Shown here: piece by piece, positions 33,596 through 40,238 of the stretch | Position numbering within the stretch: the first letter of the stretch is position 1 | How the letters are laid out: the number at the start of each line of letters is the position of its first letter | Source: a virus | Virus record (IMG/VR): IMGVR_UViG_3300032298_000063 | Location: 1-45,418 of that record | Direction: 5' to 3' (one strand) | DNA: 45,418 bases | Notes under the pieces: model-generated | Told to the model about the DNA's origin: nothing | Seen by the model: the letters and a program-made list of their open reading frames with translations, nothing else | Database searches by the model: none | Translations under genes and position numbers: made by a program

Positions 33596-34252
33596 TCAAA
33601 AAGGAATGTCGTCGTCCATGTCATCAGAGTCGCTAGAAGCTGCCTTAGCGGTTACTGGAGCGCTTGAGCCACCTCGCGCCTGCCACTCTGGGGACTTCTG
33701 GATTTTTTCTCTCAAGCCGTTACTGAAGCTGTTAAACAACTCCATGTCAGGCTCATCAATAGAAAACAGTTTCAGGTCGTTATGACCTTGAGGTATTCCA
33801 GTTTTTCTAATAGCTGGTGGCACAGACATGATGGCTGCAATGTTGGTGTACTCCTTGCCATTGTTTCCCATAGCCTTGATAACCGAAATCATTGCCCACG
33901 CGCCTAGCACGTTCTTGAGTTCAAAGCCGCGCAACTCTTCAGGGGTAAACTCGCGCCCACGCCATGTTTGCAGGTCTTTGCGCAGCGTTGCCATCTCCGC
34001 TAACGACAGCGTAAAGTTCTTGCTGATAGACATTGGTTCGCCCTTGGCGGTAACAATTGGGTTGCCGTCGTCATCTTCGCCGTGTACCTCAAACTGCAAC
34101 ATAACCTTGGGTAGATGCTTGACCGTTCCAAGGTACGTTGACTCTTGGGTTCCTAAGTCAACAACTCGGTAGCACCGTGCAAGGTGCATTCCTTGCGGCA
34201 CTGGGGTGAAGTCTCCACCGCCGCCGCCGCTTTCTTTCGCTATTAAAGCCAT
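33596..34252 (-). CDS. Phage single-stranded DNA-binding protein-like
   Basis: This 218-residue protein begins after AGGAG and its ATG overlaps the upstream stop (TAATG). It has a beta-rich core (MHLARCYRVVDLG, VMLQFEVHGEDDDGNPIV) and a C-terminal linker rich in Ser/Ala that ends in DMDDDIPF. That acidic tip is nearly the same as in bacterial SSB, where it recruits repair and replication proteins. It should coat single-stranded DNA and may attract host SSB partners. It matches phage SSB-like groups by layout; direct proof of ssDNA binding is not visible in the sequence. Confidence 0.82.
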   Translation of the reverse strand: MALIAKESGGGGGDFTPVPQGMHLARCYRVVDLGTQESTYLGTVKHLPKVMLQFEVHGEDDDGNPIVTAKGEPMSISKNFTLSLAEMATLRKDLQTWRGREFTPEELRGFELKNVLGAWAMISVIKAMGNNGKEYTNIAAIMSVPPAIRKTGIPQGHNDLKLFSIDEPDMELFNSFSNGLREKIQKSPEWQARGGSSAPVTAKAASSDSDDMDDDIPF

Positions 34253-34437
34253 TATTCGCTCCTAATTGATAAAGTTTCTAAAGTTACTATGGGTCGTTTC
34301 TTGGGCAACCCACATTCATAACGGATGATGTCCCAATCATCCTGCACCGCAATCCCTGCCTCAGCCCGCTCTATGGCTTCCTCAAGCATTTGCTGCCTCT
34401 CAAGCATCAGTTGATGCATTTCATATTCTCTGTCCAT
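34252..34437 (-). CDS. Small helical protein leading the leftward operon
   Basis: This 61-residue protein has a Glu/Gln/Met-rich helix (residues 3-30, with MHQLMLERQQMLEEAIERAE) and a short tail with CGLPKKRP. It is the first gene after the divergent promoter region, preceded by GAAAGCGAACTT, a leader also found before other genes of this phage and unlike a normal ribosome site. Its stop overlaps the SSB-like start. Function is unknown. Confidence 0.65.
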   Translation of the reverse strand: MDREYEMHQLMLERQQMLEEAIERAEAGIAVQDDWDIIRYECGLPKKRPIVTLETLSIRSE

Positions 34438-34439
34438 AA

Positions 34440-34541
34440 GTTCGCTTTCAAGTTAAACAGGCTTTAGTTTATCATGTTTAATTTGGCGTTGTACAAAATT
34501 TTTATTTCGTGTAATATCCACTTAACCAAGAAAGGACTGTG
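34440..34541. promoter_or_regulatory. Divergent early control region
   Basis: This about 100-base AT-rich gap separates the leftward and rightward early operons. It holds the rightward promoter (34489-34517), a weaker leftward candidate (GTACAA at 34491-34496 read as TTGTAC on the minus strand, 19 bases, then TAAACT at 34466-34471 with a TG extension). It also has two half-sites, GTTAAAC at 34452-34458 and GTTTAAT at 34476-34482, arranged as an imperfect inverted repeat. This would be a natural binding site for the regulator encoded at 34542. The leftward leader contains GAAAGCGAA (34441-34449 on the minus strand). Confidence 0.65.
34489..34517 (+). promoter_or_regulatory. Sigma70-type promoter for the rightward early operon
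   Basis: TTGTAC at 34489-34494, a 17-base spacer and TAATAT at 34512-34517 match a bacterial sigma70 promoter well. A start site would fall near 34524, giving a short leader with AAAGGA before ATG 34542. Confidence 0.75.
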
Positions 34542-34754
34542 ATGACACTTCAAGAATATTTTAAGGACAAACCAAGGGGGACGAAGATAGCGTTAGCCCG
34601 TAAGTTAGGCATAAGCAAGACGTGGTTTTCATTGATTGTTACAGGGCGAGAACTACCTAGCCCAGAACTAGCCCGCGACATTGAGTTGCATACAGGTAGG
34701 AAAGTGAAGAGGGCGGAATTGCGTCCTGACATATTTGGAAAGACAGCGAAATGA
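34542..34754 (+). CDS. Cro/YdaS-like HTH regulator
   Basis: ATG 34542 is five bases after AAAGGA; a GTG one codon upstream is less well spaced. The 70-residue protein has a helix-turn-helix near residues 14-36 (IALARKLGISKTWFSLIVTG) and a C-terminal HTGRKVKRAELRPDIFG that is typical of YdaS/Cro-type proteins. It likely binds the adjoining control region to switch early transcription. No matching CI repressor is present in this window. It overlaps the next gene as ATGA, so it is co-expressed with replication genes. Confidence 0.83.
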   Translation: MTLQEYFKDKPRGTKIALARKLGISKTWFSLIVTGRELPSPELARDIELHTGRKVKRAELRPDIFGKTAK

Positions 34755-35416
34755 TATGGTACAAATTTCACATCGGTGATTACCTTACGCACACAGTTCA
34801 CCTGTCAGATGCTGAGGATTTGGCGTACCGACGCCTGCTTGATTTGTACTACATGAGCGAGAAGGCTATCCCACTCGATACCGAATCGGTTGCGAGAAAA
34901 ATACGCCTAGATTTAGACATAACCGAATCGGTTTTGAATGAGTTCTTCGAACATACCGAAAATGGGTATTACAACCATCGTTGTCATGTCGAAATTGCGA
35001 AGTATCAACATCAAGTTGAGAATAATCGACAGCTTGGAAAGCGAGGCGGCAGACCGTTGAAAAGCGAATCGAAAACCGAAACGAAAGCGAACAATAACCC
35101 TAAGAAGATACAGATACAGAAGAAGAATATAAAAACCATTACGTCGGTTTCACCGACTGCGTCGCGGTTTGAGGAGTTTTGGAACAACTGGCCTACGTCA
35201 AAACGCAAAGTCGCTAAAAACGCCTGTAAGGCGAAATGGGAGCGTCAAGCACTAGACCCCTTAGCCGACAAAATAAACGCCGTGGTGACCCGTTTAAAGG
35301 CTTCTGAGCAGTGGGTTTCTGGGTTTGAGCCTGCACCACTTACGTTCATCAATCAAAGGCGCTGGGAAGATGACTCAGTAACCGATTCGGTTTCAATTGG
35401 AAGGAAGGTTATATGA
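34751..35416 (+). CDS. DUF1376 replication protein
   Basis: This 221-residue protein has an N-terminal DUF1376-type winged-helix domain (residues 1-90; FHIGDYLTHTVHLSDAEDLA and LLDLYYMSEKAIPLD). A basic Lys/Asn-rich linker follows, and then a C-terminal domain (from FEEFWNNWPTSKRKVAKNAC, 140) that resembles the C-terminal part of phage replication initiators and ends near FINQRRWEDD. It probably opens the origin and helps load the helicase encoded just downstream. Starts and stops overlap neighbouring genes by ATGA. No origin repeats are evident inside the gene beyond several CGAATCGGTT-like words. Confidence 0.8.
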   Translation: MIWYKFHIGDYLTHTVHLSDAEDLAYRRLLDLYYMSEKAIPLDTESVARKIRLDLDITESVLNEFFEHTENGYYNHRCHVEIAKYQHQVENNRQLGKRGGRPLKSESKTETKANNNPKKIQIQKKNIKTITSVSPTASRFEEFWNNWPTSKRKVAKNACKAKWERQALDPLADKINAVVTRLKASEQWVSGFEPAPLTFINQRRWEDDSVTDSVSIGRKVI

Positions 35417-35697
35417 CTAGAGATGACCTTATCCGCATGGCGCGGGAGGCTGGCTGGGATTATGCAAATGATTCTAGTGGCTATGACCCATTGTGGAAAT
35501 TTGGAGAGTTAGTCGCAGCAGCAGAGCGAAACCGTACATGGACTCAAGACCACTGGACGGAGTACGAGCGCAGCATTGTAGCAACAGAACGCGAGGCTAT
35601 TGCAACAGAATTTATGAAGCGGCATGAAGCAGTAAAGCATTTGAATAATTATTGGCATCACGCAGCTAATTATGTGCGCGAAAGGGGGCAGAGATGA
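35413..35697 (+). CDS. Small conserved phage protein, unknown function
   Basis: This 94-residue protein opens with MTRDDLIRMAREAGWDYAND and has LWKFGELVAAAERNR, an arrangement seen in many small phage proteins of replication operons. The rest is helical and rich in Glu, Arg and His. No catalytic motif or zinc site is visible. Both ends overlap neighbouring genes by ATGA. No role can be assigned beyond membership in the early operon. Confidence 0.72.
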   Translation: MTRDDLIRMAREAGWDYANDSSGYDPLWKFGELVAAAERNRTWTQDHWTEYERSIVATEREAIATEFMKRHEAVKHLNNYWHHAANYVRERGQR

Positions 35698-36128
35698 CAT
35701 CAGTCGAGCGGATGTTAGGAATGTTGACTAAGGTCAAGGGGCGCAATGGTTCTTGGACGGCTTGTTGTCCTGCGCACAATGACAAAGGGCCATCTCTTGC
35801 AATTCGTGAGACGGAAGATGGGCGGGTGTTAATTCACTGCTTTGCAGGCTGCGAGGCATTGATGATTGTGCAGGCGCTTGGCATGGACTTGACTGACTTG
35901 TTTCCGCCTGACGATAAGCGCCGCGAGTATCCAGTCGAAGGCAAGAAGAGTATGAAGCCTTCATTTTATGCAAGCGACCTGATGCGAATTATTTCGTTTG
36001 AGGCGCTGCTGGTATCCGTATGTGCTTATGACTTGAGCCAAGGCAAGAAGTTAAGCGAGACCGACAGAGAGCGAATGAAGTTGTCCCAAAAGCGAATTGA
36101 AGAGGTAATTAAATATGCAAACGTCTGA
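35694..36128 (+). CDS. Primase-type zinc-finger protein without TOPRIM domain
   Basis: This 144-residue protein carries a CHC2-like zinc site: C25 and H28 in CCPAHNDKGPSL and C49 with C53 in IHCFAGCE, as at the N-terminus of bacterial and phage primases. IVQALGMDLTDLFPPDD follows, also usual for that domain. The catalytic TOPRIM part is missing; the remaining 70 residues are helical and charged. It overlaps the helicase gene by 14 bases, so the pair looks like a split primase-helicase with the synthetic part lost. It could direct host primase to phage DNA. Confidence 0.82.
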   Translation: MTSVERMLGMLTKVKGRNGSWTACCPAHNDKGPSLAIRETEDGRVLIHCFAGCEALMIVQALGMDLTDLFPPDDKRREYPVEGKKSMKPSFYASDLMRIISFEALLVSVCAYDLSQGKKLSETDRERMKLSQKRIEEVIKYANV

Positions 36129-37116
36129 CATACAAAAAAGAGCGCAGGAATTAGACGAAGCTCGTCGCATTCGTATCGTGCGCCCTGACGAGGTAGATTT
36201 TGAGAAGTACCTCAAGGCTAATGATGTTGCCCAGAAGGTTAAGGGCGCAGGCGAGTTCTTAGATGAAATTGAAGCTGAGATTGCCAGTCCAGTAGTTGAG
36301 GCTTATCAGACTATGCCTTGGTCAAAGACTCACGCAGGCTTTCAATACCGTGCAGGCGAGGTGACTTTATACGCAGGCGGTAATGGTGGTGGCAAGTCAA
36401 TGGTGACTGGTCAGATTGCTATGGGTTTAATCAAGCAAGGTCAGAAGGTAATGATTGCTTCTTTTGAGATGAAACCCAAGCGCACGCTGTTTCGTATGCT
36501 TCGTCAGTTCGCAGGCGAAAACATTGATGCGCCTCGTTACATCGAAAAGAATAGATATTTGTCTTCTTTAATCTTACGCATGAGAAATTTTGCTCATGCA
36601 AATCTGTGGCTGTATGACCAGCAGGGTACGGTGACAGCGCAGCAGGTTATTGCGGTATCACGATATAGCGCAATTGAGTTAGGCGTTCAGCATATCTTTA
36701 TTGACTCACTCATGAAGTGCGTATCAGGTGAGGATGACTACAACGCACAGAAGTCTTTTGTTGATGAGTTAACGTCATTAGCGCGTGACCACAATGTCCA
36801 TGTGCATTTGATTCACCACATCCGTAAGTTGCAAAGCGAAGAAATAAAACCAAACAAGAATGACATTAAAGGCTCAGGCTCAATCAGCGACCAAGTAGAT
36901 AACGTGTTGATGGTTTGGCGTAACAAAAAGAAAGAACATGAGGCGCAGAACGGAAGCGTTGACATGATGATTCCAGATGCATACTTGATGTGCGAGAAGC
37001 AGCGCAACGGTGAGTCAGAAGATTGGTATTCGCTTTGGTATTTAAAAGACAGTCAGCAATTTGTAGAGAATCACGATTCGATACCGATGGCGTTTGATAG
37101 TGGCGGAAGGTTTTGA
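36115..37116 (+). CDS. DnaB-like replicative helicase
   Basis: This 333-residue RecA-type ATPase has Walker A GGNGGGKS (residues 88-95), the catalytic Glu in SFEMKPKR (E118), Walker B IFIDSLMKC (194-202) and IHHIRKLQ (233-240), then SGSISDQVDNVLMVW, all as in DnaB/T7 gp4 helicases. The N-terminal 70 residues are a short charged extension in place of a primase. It should unwind DNA ahead of the host polymerase. It follows the zinc-finger gene and comes before small accessory genes. Confidence 0.9.
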   Translation: MQTSDIQKRAQELDEARRIRIVRPDEVDFEKYLKANDVAQKVKGAGEFLDEIEAEIASPVVEAYQTMPWSKTHAGFQYRAGEVTLYAGGNGGGKSMVTGQIAMGLIKQGQKVMIASFEMKPKRTLFRMLRQFAGENIDAPRYIEKNRYLSSLILRMRNFAHANLWLYDQQGTVTAQQVIAVSRYSAIELGVQHIFIDSLMKCVSGEDDYNAQKSFVDELTSLARDHNVHVHLIHHIRKLQSEEIKPNKNDIKGSGSISDQVDNVLMVWRNKKKEHEAQNGSVDMMIPDAYLMCEKQRNGESEDWYSLWYLKDSQQFVENHDSIPMAFDSGGRF

Positions 37117-37355
37117 ATGTCTTTAAAGAAGGCGAGGGGGAAGATGAACATCGTCACCGCTGTCTCGTTCGACACGTTATCGCAATGCGGATTGAAAATC
37201 GCGATAGCGCACACCGTTGGCTCCACGGTTACAGTGACGAGTTTGGGAAGTATCACAAAGGATGGAATGAACTTCATCCCAAGTCGCGACTTGAGAAAGA
37301 TGTTAGAGACCAGTGGGCAAAAGGCAACCGAGGAATTGAAGGAGAGTGGAAATGA
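37113..37355 (+). CDS. Small phage protein in a doubly open region, DUF7696-like
   Basis: The frame from TTG 37113 to TGA 37355 encodes 80 residues with HRCLVRHVIAMRIENRDSAH and a WLHGYSDEFGKYHKGWNELH segment that looks like real protein. The start overlaps the helicase stop (TTGA) and the stop overlaps the next ATG (ATGA), which argues for this frame. Against it, AAGG at 37107-37110 is placed better for ATG 37117, which opens another frame of the same length. The family name is from memory and weak. A helical Trp-rich protein is likely. Confidence 0.6.
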   Translation: MNVFKEGEGEDEHRHRCLVRHVIAMRIENRDSAHRWLHGYSDEFGKYHKGWNELHPKSRLEKDVRDQWAKGNRGIEGEWK

Positions 37356-37570
37356 ATGATTACAAAATTAAATTATTAATTGAAGATTTGCGTTTGAATC
37401 ATGAATACTGCCCCAAAGAAGTTATTTTGCAAGCAGCTAATGAATTAGAAAGAATGCAAAAAGGTATTGAGAATTTGCACGCATTGTATATACAAGTAAG
37501 TTTACATCGTGATGAGTTGATGAGCTTACAACTATCTTCACTTGCTGAAACCAGAAAGACTTTGCAATGA
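37352..37570 (+). CDS. Small helical hypothetical protein
   Basis: ATG 37352 overlaps the upstream stop as ATGA and is chosen over a GTG two codons earlier. The 72-residue product is helical, with CPKEVILQAANELERMQKGI and a Leu-rich second half that may form a coiled coil. It overlaps the RusA gene by ATGA. The sequence gives no function. Confidence 0.7.
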   Translation: MNDYKIKLLIEDLRLNHEYCPKEVILQAANELERMQKGIENLHALYIQVSLHRDELMSLQLSSLAETRKTLQ

Positions 37571-37914
37571 TTGAGCTTACATTGCCGTGGCCTCCAACCG
37601 TCAATACATATTGGCGCAACTTTAATGGTCGAACCATTATTAGTGCAAGGGGGCGTGAGTACCGTAAAACAGTTTCAGACCAAGTATTGATACAGCGTGC
37701 CAACAAACATATTGACTATGCGGTAAAGGTAGAGATTGAATGCTTTCGACCAGACCGCCGTCGCCGTGATTTGGATAATCTTTTAAAGGCGTTGCTTGAC
37801 TCTATGGCTCACGCTGGCGTTATGCAAGACGATGCTTTGATAGAAGACCTGCGCGTGTACTGGGCAGATGACGTTGGCGGTATGGTCAAAATAACTATAG
37901 AGGGGATTTTATGA
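37567..37914 (+). CDS. rusA: RusA-family Holliday junction resolvase
   Basis: This 115-residue protein has the RusA layout: LPWPPTVNTYWR (residues 6-17), a basic patch, and RRRRDLDNLLKALLDSM (64-80), where D68 and D70 would bind metal, followed by MQDDALIEDL with D88 and D89. It should cut four-way junctions and so clear recombination or replication intermediates before packaging. Its length matches the family. Both ends overlap neighbours by ATGA. Confidence 0.9.
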   Translation: MIELTLPWPPTVNTYWRNFNGRTIISARGREYRKTVSDQVLIQRANKHIDYAVKVEIECFRPDRRRRDLDNLLKALLDSMAHAGVMQDDALIEDLRVYWADDVGGMVKITIEGIL

Positions 37915-38033
37915 ATTGGGTTATTTCACTAGTGGTGGTGTACTTTTTATTTACGGGAGAGCCTCCCTTAATTGATATGTTGCATGACCACGTTACACAT
38001 TACCTTGCTAAGAAAGAGCAGGCACGCAAATGA
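37911..38033 (+). CDS. 40-residue membrane protein
   Basis: The frame from ATG 37911 shares ATGA with RusA and with the next gene. It encodes one hydrophobic segment at the N-terminus (NWVISLVVVYFLFTG) followed by a charged part (MLHDHVTHYLAKKEQARK). It looks like a one-pass inner-membrane protein. No function is known. It begins a run of four short genes, three of them membrane proteins. Confidence 0.62.
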   Translation: MNWVISLVVVYFLFTGEPPLIDMLHDHVTHYLAKKEQARK

Positions 38034-38203
38034 CTGTTGAACCAGACCTGATTGACATCTATGCAATGTTTGCTTTGATGGCTTTAATGCAGAAACCAAA
38101 CAAAGCAGGCAAGACAAAAATTGATATTGCTTACGAAGCGTTTGAGCAAGCGCAAACAATGATTGATGTTCGCAAGGACTTTATCAAAGAGGGAGGTAAG
38201 TAA
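38030..38203 (+). CDS. 57-residue soluble hypothetical protein
   Basis: The frame from ATG 38030 overlaps the upstream stop by ATGA and encodes MTVEPDLIDIYAMFALMALM followed by a Lys/Ala-rich helical part ending in GGK. The first 20 residues are fairly hydrophobic but contain Asp and Glu. The stop overlaps the next start by one base, and the GGGAGG before it supplies the ribosome site for that gene. No family is recognised. Confidence 0.62.
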   Translation: MTVEPDLIDIYAMFALMALMQKPNKAGKTKIDIAYEAFEQAQTMIDVRKDFIKEGGK

Positions 38204-38322
38204 TGGAATTTATAGTAAATGTCGGCTCTTTGTTTTTAATTGTGACTGGCATAGTTTCGTGGGTAGTTATTCTTTTTTTAGTTTTTTATCATTGGCTTTG
38301 TTTTTATTCAGGAGAGGAGTAA
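38203..38322 (+). CDS. 39-residue membrane protein
   Basis: ATG 38203 lies in a TAATG overlap and has GGGAGG seven bases upstream. The product is nearly all hydrophobic (VNVGSLFLIVTGIVSWVVIL, then FLVFYHWLCFY) with an acidic GEE end. It would span the membrane once or twice. It is not in a lysis cassette, so an early role such as exclusion or host takeover is possible but unproved. Confidence 0.62.
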   Translation: MEFIVNVGSLFLIVTGIVSWVVILFLVFYHWLCFYSGEE

Positions 38323-38460
38323 ATGTTTGATTCTTTCGGCGATTTTTTCTGGTCATTTATGGCTTTATCTGGGTTTATGTTTTGGATTTGTGTTGCTATA
38401 TTTGTGGTTTTATTAGTCATACGAGTTCGCACAAAAAAGAGGAGGGTTTTTTATGAGTGA
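38323..38460 (+). CDS. 45-residue membrane protein
   Basis: ATG 38323 directly follows the upstream TAA, and GGAGAGGAG lies before it. The product has one long hydrophobic stretch (FFWSFMALSGFMFWICVAIF, continuing to VVLLVI) and a basic end (RVRTKKRRVF), giving a single-span topology with a basic, cytoplasmic C-terminus. Its stop overlaps the next start by eight bases. Function unknown. Confidence 0.62.
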   Translation: MFDSFGDFFWSFMALSGFMFWICVAIFVVLLVIRVRTKKRRVFYE

Positions 38461-38785
38461 AGAAAGAGACCCACATAAGGCGGTGGACTATATCTTGAAA
38501 CACGCTGCGTTATTTGCTAAAGCTAAGGCAGAGCGCACATACATCGAGCAGTACCGCAAGAGCCTGAAGGGTATCTTAATGAAGAGAAGCATGGAGACCG
38601 CAATAGGTGCGCAGGAACGTGAAGCATATGCCCACCCTGAGATGGTTGAGTTGTTGAAGGGGCTGCAAGCCGCAGTTGAAATAGAAGAGAAGCTAAAGTG
38701 GGACATAACAGCCGCAGAGTTGCGTGTCGAAATTTGGCGTACAGAGCAAGCAAATAACAGAGCAGAAGGAAAGGCAACTATATGA
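38453..38785 (+). CDS. Conserved helical phage protein, unknown role
   Basis: This 110-residue helical protein has AKAERTYIEQYRKSLKGILM and the segment ETAIGAQEREAYAHPEMVEL, then LKWDITAAELRVEIWRTEQA. I recall similar proteins in early regions of many phages and prophages of proteobacteria, always small, helical and without known function. The start overlaps the previous gene; an AGGAGG site (38440-38445) lies upstream. The stop overlaps the lipoprotein start by ATGA. Confidence 0.75.
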   Translation: MSEERDPHKAVDYILKHAALFAKAKAERTYIEQYRKSLKGILMKRSMETAIGAQEREAYAHPEMVELLKGLQAAVEIEEKLKWDITAAELRVEIWRTEQANNRAEGKATI

Positions 38786-39054
38786 AAAAGATTTTTATCG
38801 CAGTATGCGTGGTTAGCGCGTTGGCTGGATGTTCTTCCCCTAAAGTGGTGGAGCATCATCCTATGGTTACATATCAAGACCTAGTCATGGACAAGAAAAT
38901 TCAACCGTTAAGTAGGGGTGAGCAGATTGATGCCATTAAGGATTGTCAGGAGGTTGGCTTGCGCCCTCGTCTTGTGTATGGAAAGCGCTTAGTCAACGGT
39001 TATACCGCTGACGTAGTGTTAGACGTTATTTGCTCAAACAAATATGCGTTTTAA
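38782..39054 (+). CDS. Phage-encoded lipoprotein
   Basis: This 90-residue protein has a classic lipoprotein signal: a KK start, a hydrophobic core (IFIAVCVVSA) and lipobox LAGC with the cleavage Cys at residue 17. The mature part is about 74 residues with two more cysteines (DCQEVG and ICSNK) that could form a disulfide. It should be anchored in the envelope. Lipoproteins in early phage operons often block superinfection or aid surface change; that role is inferred. It is not placed beside lysis genes, so an outer spanin role is less likely. Confidence 0.8.
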   Translation: MKKIFIAVCVVSALAGCSSPKVVEHHPMVTYQDLVMDKKIQPLSRGEQIDAIKDCQEVGLRPRLVYGKRLVNGYTADVVLDVICSNKYAF

Positions 39055-39385
39055 TACTTTCCAATGGGGTGTCCTCCACGGCTTGGCATGGGTATTTTGC
39101 TGGGCTGCTGGTTGGGCTATCCACAACAATGTCTTGTTCGGTGTCGGTCTGTTTTTTTTGTTTTATTCATTGTGGAGGATGACCTTGACAGCAAAATCAG
39201 ACAACGAACAGGCAGTGGGCTGGCGCAAGCGCCAAATTATTTTGGCGGAGACTGGCGTCGATTCTTTTAATGAATGGGAGCATAGCCACCAACCAAATCA
39301 ATTTTGGGTTGAGCGCCGCGCTTACCTTGCTGGCTTTGAGGCAGGCTTGCGCATTGGGCAGCTTAAAAAAGAATCCAATGAATAA
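39044..39385 (+). CDS. Small membrane protein with polar C-terminal domain
   Basis: This 113-residue protein starts inside the lipoprotein gene. It has two hydrophobic segments near residues 8-26 (WGVLHGLAWVFCWAAGW) and 29-46 (NVLFGVGLFFLFYSLW), then a soluble part with WRKRQIILAETGVDSFNEWE and RRAYLAGFEAGLRIGQLKK. The latter resembles small soluble phage proteins of early regions, so this may be a fusion of a membrane hairpin and such a domain. Function unknown. Confidence 0.68.
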   Translation: MRFNTFQWGVLHGLAWVFCWAAGWAIHNNVLFGVGLFFLFYSLWRMTLTAKSDNEQAVGWRKRQIILAETGVDSFNEWEHSHQPNQFWVERRAYLAGFEAGLRIGQLKKESNE

Positions 39386-39396
39386 ACGGGGGAGTG

Positions 39397-39546
39397 ATGA
39401 ATTCAAAGCCACCGCCAAAAGAAACTTGCCTGCAACTAGCAGAATTTTATTATCGAATCAACGACCATCAACGTAGTTGGGACTGGCTTATGTGCTGGGC
39501 TGCATACGAAGATTGGTTAGAACTTTATTGGGAGAAAGCTATATGA
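39397..39546 (+). CDS. 49-residue Trp-rich protein
   Basis: The frame from ATG 39397 has GGGGGAG just upstream and ends at TGA 39546, overlapping the next ATG. It encodes CLQLAEFYYRINDHQRSWDW and LMCWAAYEDWLELYW, rich in aromatic residues. ATG 39378 opens a competing frame of 32 residues that runs to 39476, but its spacing and composition are less convincing. Function unknown. Confidence 0.6.
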   Translation: MNSKPPPKETCLQLAEFYYRINDHQRSWDWLMCWAAYEDWLELYWEKAI

Positions 39547-39686
39547 AAGATTATTCAGATTACGAAATACAGAGAAATATTTTGATTGAATATATGCACG
39601 TCATGATAGCCAGATGCGATTGGCATGGCGTGTCTGATGCGGCTAATGACTTGCGTGAACTTGAAGCTGAAAAGAAGAATGCATAA
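39543..39686 (+). CDS. 47-residue hypothetical protein
   Basis: ATG 39543 shares ATGA with the gene before; earlier in-frame starts lie inside that gene and are not needed. The product is helical and charged, with NILIEYMHVMIARCDWHGVS and an LRELEAEKKNA end. Its stop overlaps the start of the next gene. No motif is recognised. Confidence 0.6.
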   Translation: MKDYSDYEIQRNILIEYMHVMIARCDWHGVSDAANDLRELEAEKKNA

Positions 39687-39918
39687 GCAGAAAAAGATTG
39701 ACTTCGACTGGCAGGCGGTGGTCGATGGCAATCGAATAGGCGTACATCGAGTGATTGAAAGCATACGCAAGGGCGAGGTTGACGAGATTGAATTAGAGAA
39801 GCTACAGAATTTTGTGCAGTTCTCTCTGGCTCTGATGCAACTGTCTGGCCCAACTAAGTGGGCGCAGGCTAAATTAAATGCTGAATTGATTAGTTATTTT
39901 AAGGAGGAAGACGCTTGA
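39679..39918 (+). CDS. 79-residue hypothetical protein
   Basis: The start is set at ATG 39679, overlapping the previous stop. The product begins MHKQKKIDFDWQAVVDG and is helical after IGVHRVIESIRKGEVDEIEL. It looks like a small soluble DNA-region protein but carries no recognisable motif. It ends in the ribosome-site region of the Ref-like gene, whose TTG overlaps the stop. Confidence 0.65.
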   Translation: MHKQKKIDFDWQAVVDGNRIGVHRVIESIRKGEVDEIELEKLQNFVQFSLALMQLSGPTKWAQAKLNAELISYFKEEDA

Positions 39919-40217
39919 CTACATTGAAGGAAAAGAAGCACATGAGCGCTGTATCAGCGTTAGGCTGCGCCGTTTGTCGTCGTATGGGGTACGAGGGTAC
40001 GCCTGCGGAGTTGCACCATCCAAGGCGTTTGGCGGGGGGCTGGGGGCGCTCTAGCCACATGAGTGTTATACCTCTCTGCCCTGAGCATCACAGAGGCGCT
40101 ACGGGCTTGCATGGCCTTGGGACTAAGGGGTTCGTTAAGCACTATGGCTACGACGAGGCTGACCTGCTCAAAGATACGCTGGAATTGCTTGAAGGCGATA
40201 AGGTTGAGGTCGAATAA
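39915..40217 (+). CDS. Ref-like HNH-type nuclease
   Basis: The TTG at 39915 is used as start because a full AAGGAGG lies seven bases upstream; an ATG nine codons later lacks such a site. The 100-residue protein has C18-x2-C21 (CAVC), then AELHHPRRLAGG (H34, H35) and PLCPEHHRGATGLHGLG (C55, H58, H59, H66), the zinc and catalytic layout of the Ref/RecA-dependent nuclease family. It should cut DNA at recombination sites guided by RecA. GGW and KHYGYDE fit the family. Phage Ref homologues help recombination. Confidence 0.83.
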   Translation: MTTLKEKKHMSAVSALGCAVCRRMGYEGTPAELHHPRRLAGGWGRSSHMSVIPLCPEHHRGATGLHGLGTKGFVKHYGYDEADLLKDTLELLEGDKVEVE

Positions 40218-40238
40218 GTTGCTTTTTTGTAACCCATC

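Noticed and set aside
39378-39476. A 32-codon frame from ATG 39378
   Set aside because: It overlaps the better supported 49-codon gene at 39397, which has GGGGGAG upstream and an ATGA link to the next gene.
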